A DNA stretch of 64,000 nucleotides from the NCBI GenBank assembly GCA_947311255.1, contig CAMZKL010000040.1, positions 95,135 through 159,134 of the forward strand, in the 5' to 3' direction. The notes beneath the pieces were generated by a model. The model did not search any database, was not told the origin of the DNA, and saw nothing but the letters and a program-made list of their open reading frames with translations. Below, piece by piece: positions 62,048 to 64,000 of this stretch. Position numbers and translations under genes: made by a program. This DNA comes from an uncultured Chlorobiota bacterium. Lineage in GTDB: Bacteria > Bacteroidota > Bacteroidia > Bacteroidales > JAADGE01. The stretch's first letter is position 1, and every line of letters starts with the position of its first letter.

Positions 62048-62776
62048 ATGAAAAACTTAATTATTACAATCATTATTTTAGGAGCAATTATTTTTGTCCC
62101 AAAATATTCAGAAGCCCAAAGACACTACAGATCAGATAATACTTCTGAATTAAAATTAAGAATGTATGACAACGCAATCTACGAAGTTATTTTTGACAGA
62201 AAAATTTATAAAGTTTCAAATTCTTTTTTCAGAATTTCAAATGTAAGATCTGGTAACCACCGAATTATTGTAAAAGAAATATACGGCAGATATGGAAACC
62301 AAAGAATAATTTACAGAGGGAATATAAACATTAGTCCTCGTTCAATAATTACTGCTAGAATAAATAGATATAACAATCTTATTATTACAAGAGTTAGTCC
62401 TATTTACAATGATGAATATGATGATTATGAAGATAATTATTACAGAAAACCACTTTTAGATATAGCAAGATTAAAGAACTCATTAAGAAGAGCAAATTTT
62501 GAAAGTGATAAAAAAAGAATTGCAAGACAAGCAATCTCAACTCACAGAGTTCGTGCAAATCAAGTATATCAAATTTTGATGATGTTCAGTTTTGAATCTA
62601 CAAAACTAAAAATTGCAAAATTCTCATACAGATATTGTATTGACAAAAGAAATTATTACAGAGTAAATGATGCTTTCACATTCAGTAGCAGCATAAGAGA
62701 ATTAGACAATTACATAGGAAGTTATCGTTCGGAATATTATGATGACGACTGGGAATATTACAGACCAAGATATTAA
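62048..62776 (+). CDS. Exported DUF4476-domain protein
   Basis: Signal peptide; SLRRANFESDKKRIARQAISTHRVRANQVYQILMMFSFESTKLKIAKFSYRYCIDKRNYYRVNDAFTFSSSIRELDNYI. Confidence 0.85.
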   Translation: MKNLIITIIILGAIIFVPKYSEAQRHYRSDNTSELKLRMYDNAIYEVIFDRKIYKVSNSFFRISNVRSGNHRIIVKEIYGRYGNQRIIYRGNINISPRSIITARINRYNNLIITRVSPIYNDEYDDYEDNYYRKPLLDIARLKNSLRRANFESDKKRIARQAISTHRVRANQVYQILMMFSFESTKLKIAKFSYRYCIDKRNYYRVNDAFTFSSSIRELDNYIGSYRSEYYDDDWEYYRPRY

Positions 62777-62791
62777 ATTCTCATACCATCA

Positions 62792-62942
62792 CAGCGGTTT
62801 TCAAAATCCCTGTCAGCGGTTCCAAAACCCTGACAGCGGTTGAAAATCCCTGTCAGCGGTTCCAAAACCCTGACAGCGGTTTAAAATACTTGTCAGCGGT
62901 TGAAAATCCCTGTCAGCGGTTCAAAAATCCCTGACAGCGGTT
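62792..62942 (+). repeat. Tandem array of 8 CAGCGGTT units, 20-22 nt period
   Basis: CAGCGGTTTTCAAAATCCCTGT CAGCGGTTCCAAAACCCTGA CAGCGGTTGAAAATCCCTGT ... alternating CTGTCAGCGGTT / CTGACAGCGGTT. Confidence 0.95.
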
Positions 62943-63081
62943 CCACCCTCCCCATATACAATCTAACAATCAAAATATTTTCAAAAATTTAAAAACAATT
63001 TAAAAATTAATCATTTATACAGATTAAATTTAAAAATATTTAATTTTATTAAGTTTTTTTTAGTAAATAAGTATTTTTTAA

Positions 63082-63089
63082 TACTTTTG
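63082..63089 (+). promoter_or_regulatory. Bacteroidota -7 box candidate upstream of the TPR gene
   Basis: TACTTTTG matches TAnnTTTG. Confidence 0.4.
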
Positions 63090-63803
63090 CCGTTCGATTT
63101 TTTAACAGAAAACAAAATGGCAAAGAAAAAGGAAAAAAAAATAGATAATAGTTTTGAAAATTTAGAAAGTTCAATATCAAGAACCGAACAATTTATTGAA
63201 GACAACCAGAAACTTCTAACTATTATATTTGGAGTACTTGTACTTATAGTAGGTGCATATTTTGCATACACAAAATTTGTAGTAGAACCCCAAACTATTG
63301 AAGCACAAGAACAAATTTTTACAGCACAACTCTATTTTGAAAGAGACTCTTTTGATTTAGCACTTAACGGAGATGGAGACTTCCCAGGAGTTCTTGGAAT
63401 AATTGACGAATACGGTGCAACAAATGTTTCGGAACTTGCAAACTACTATGCAGGAGTTTCATATTTCAAACTTGGAGAATATGATAATGCAATAGACTAT
63501 CTATCAGACTTTTCTACAAGCGACAAGTTACTTTCTGCAGTTTCAATGGGAACTTTGGGAGATGCATATTCTGAAAAAGGAAATTTCAACAAAGCTGCAA
63601 GTTATTATAAAAAAGCAGCAGATGAAACCGACAATAAATTAACCTGCCCTATTTATCTCAAAAAATATGGAGTAGTTAGTGAAGAACTAAAAGACTTTAA
63701 AGAAGCATTGGAAGTTTACAAAAAAATTAAACTGGATTTTCCGGACTCTGAAGAAGGAAGAACTATTGATAAATATATTACAAGAGTAAAATTAAAAATG
63801 TAA
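63087..63803 (+). CDS. TPR-repeat membrane-anchored protein (true start probably ATG at 63117)
   Basis: KLLTIIFGVLVLIVGAYFAYTKFV TM; SELANYYAGVSYFKLGEYDNAIDYL; GTLGDAYSEKGNFNKAASYYKKAA; MAKKKEKKIDNSF start follows the candidate promoter. Confidence 0.85.
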   Translation: MPFDFLTENKMAKKKEKKIDNSFENLESSISRTEQFIEDNQKLLTIIFGVLVLIVGAYFAYTKFVVEPQTIEAQEQIFTAQLYFERDSFDLALNGDGDFPGVLGIIDEYGATNVSELANYYAGVSYFKLGEYDNAIDYLSDFSTSDKLLSAVSMGTLGDAYSEKGNFNKAASYYKKAADETDNKLTCPIYLKKYGVVSEELKDFKEALEVYKKIKLDFPDSEEGRTIDKYITRVKLKM

Positions 63804-63829
63804 CTTTTTTTTACATAAAAAACATAGCA

Positions 63830-63852
63830 AAAGACCGACTAATCTCGGTCTT
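63830..63852 (+). terminator. Intrinsic terminator of the TPR gene
   Basis: AAAGACCGActaatcTCGGTCTTTTTTT. Confidence 0.75.
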
Positions 63853-64000
63853 TTTTTGTTTAAAACTGTTAATTAAGTATAAATAAACCATTTAACCCGT
63901 ATTATTCATACGTTTTTTCTTTTTCTGAGACGAGGCGTCAAACTTTGCAGCTGTATATGGATACTGCAAAGAGTTTGCAACATTCTTTTCTGTTTAAAGA

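Noticed and set aside
62792-62942. Possible CRISPR array or integron attC series
   Set aside because: The 20-22 nt period leaves only ~8-14 nt between cores and these are similar to each other; no integrase or cas gene
1-64000. tRNA or rRNA genes
   Set aside because: No T-loop (GGTTCRANTCC) plus acceptor-stem pairing recognised by eye; a tRNAscan-SE run would be decisive

Overview
AT-rich Bacteroidota chromosomal segment. Most of it is ordinary single-copy genes in short operons: partial murF, gldJ, a PorP/SprF-like gene, the porU sortase, pepD, a wbpA/B/D/E-type sugar operon, rny, a 6S RNA candidate, zapA, aroC, aroE, a TPM/Tim44-like pair, a penicillin acylase, a DUF1501/DUF1800 pair, a PorE-like OmpA protein, cysN/cysD/APS reductase, monomeric icd, dnaX, a HerA-like ATPase, pgpH, a PUR/DUF3276 protein, a sodium:solute symporter, DUF4476 and a TPR protein. 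No tRNA, rRNA, CRISPR array or complete transposase was recognised. Main signals outside the annotation: (1) a ~170-nt intergenic element present twice in inverted orientation (11260-11433 and 22371-22547), about 80% identical without gaps by hand alignment, each copy running into the start codon of the next gene and containing a conserved short reading frame; (2) a 311-bp MITE-like element (61580-61890) with 21-bp terminal inverted repeats, an exact 8-bp flanking direct repeat and internal hairpins; (3) a CTGACAGCGGTT/CTGTCAG intergenic repeat family at three loci, each directly after a stop codon; (4) a chimeric gene junction (acyl-CoA ligase 5' part joined to an oxidoreductase 3' part); (5) a gene split by a poly-A frameshift; (6) porU close to the Wbp-type operon for the candidate cargo linking sugar; (7) an A13 slippery tract in dnaX followed by a -1 frame stop. 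All of this comes from reading by eye; no searches or computations were run.
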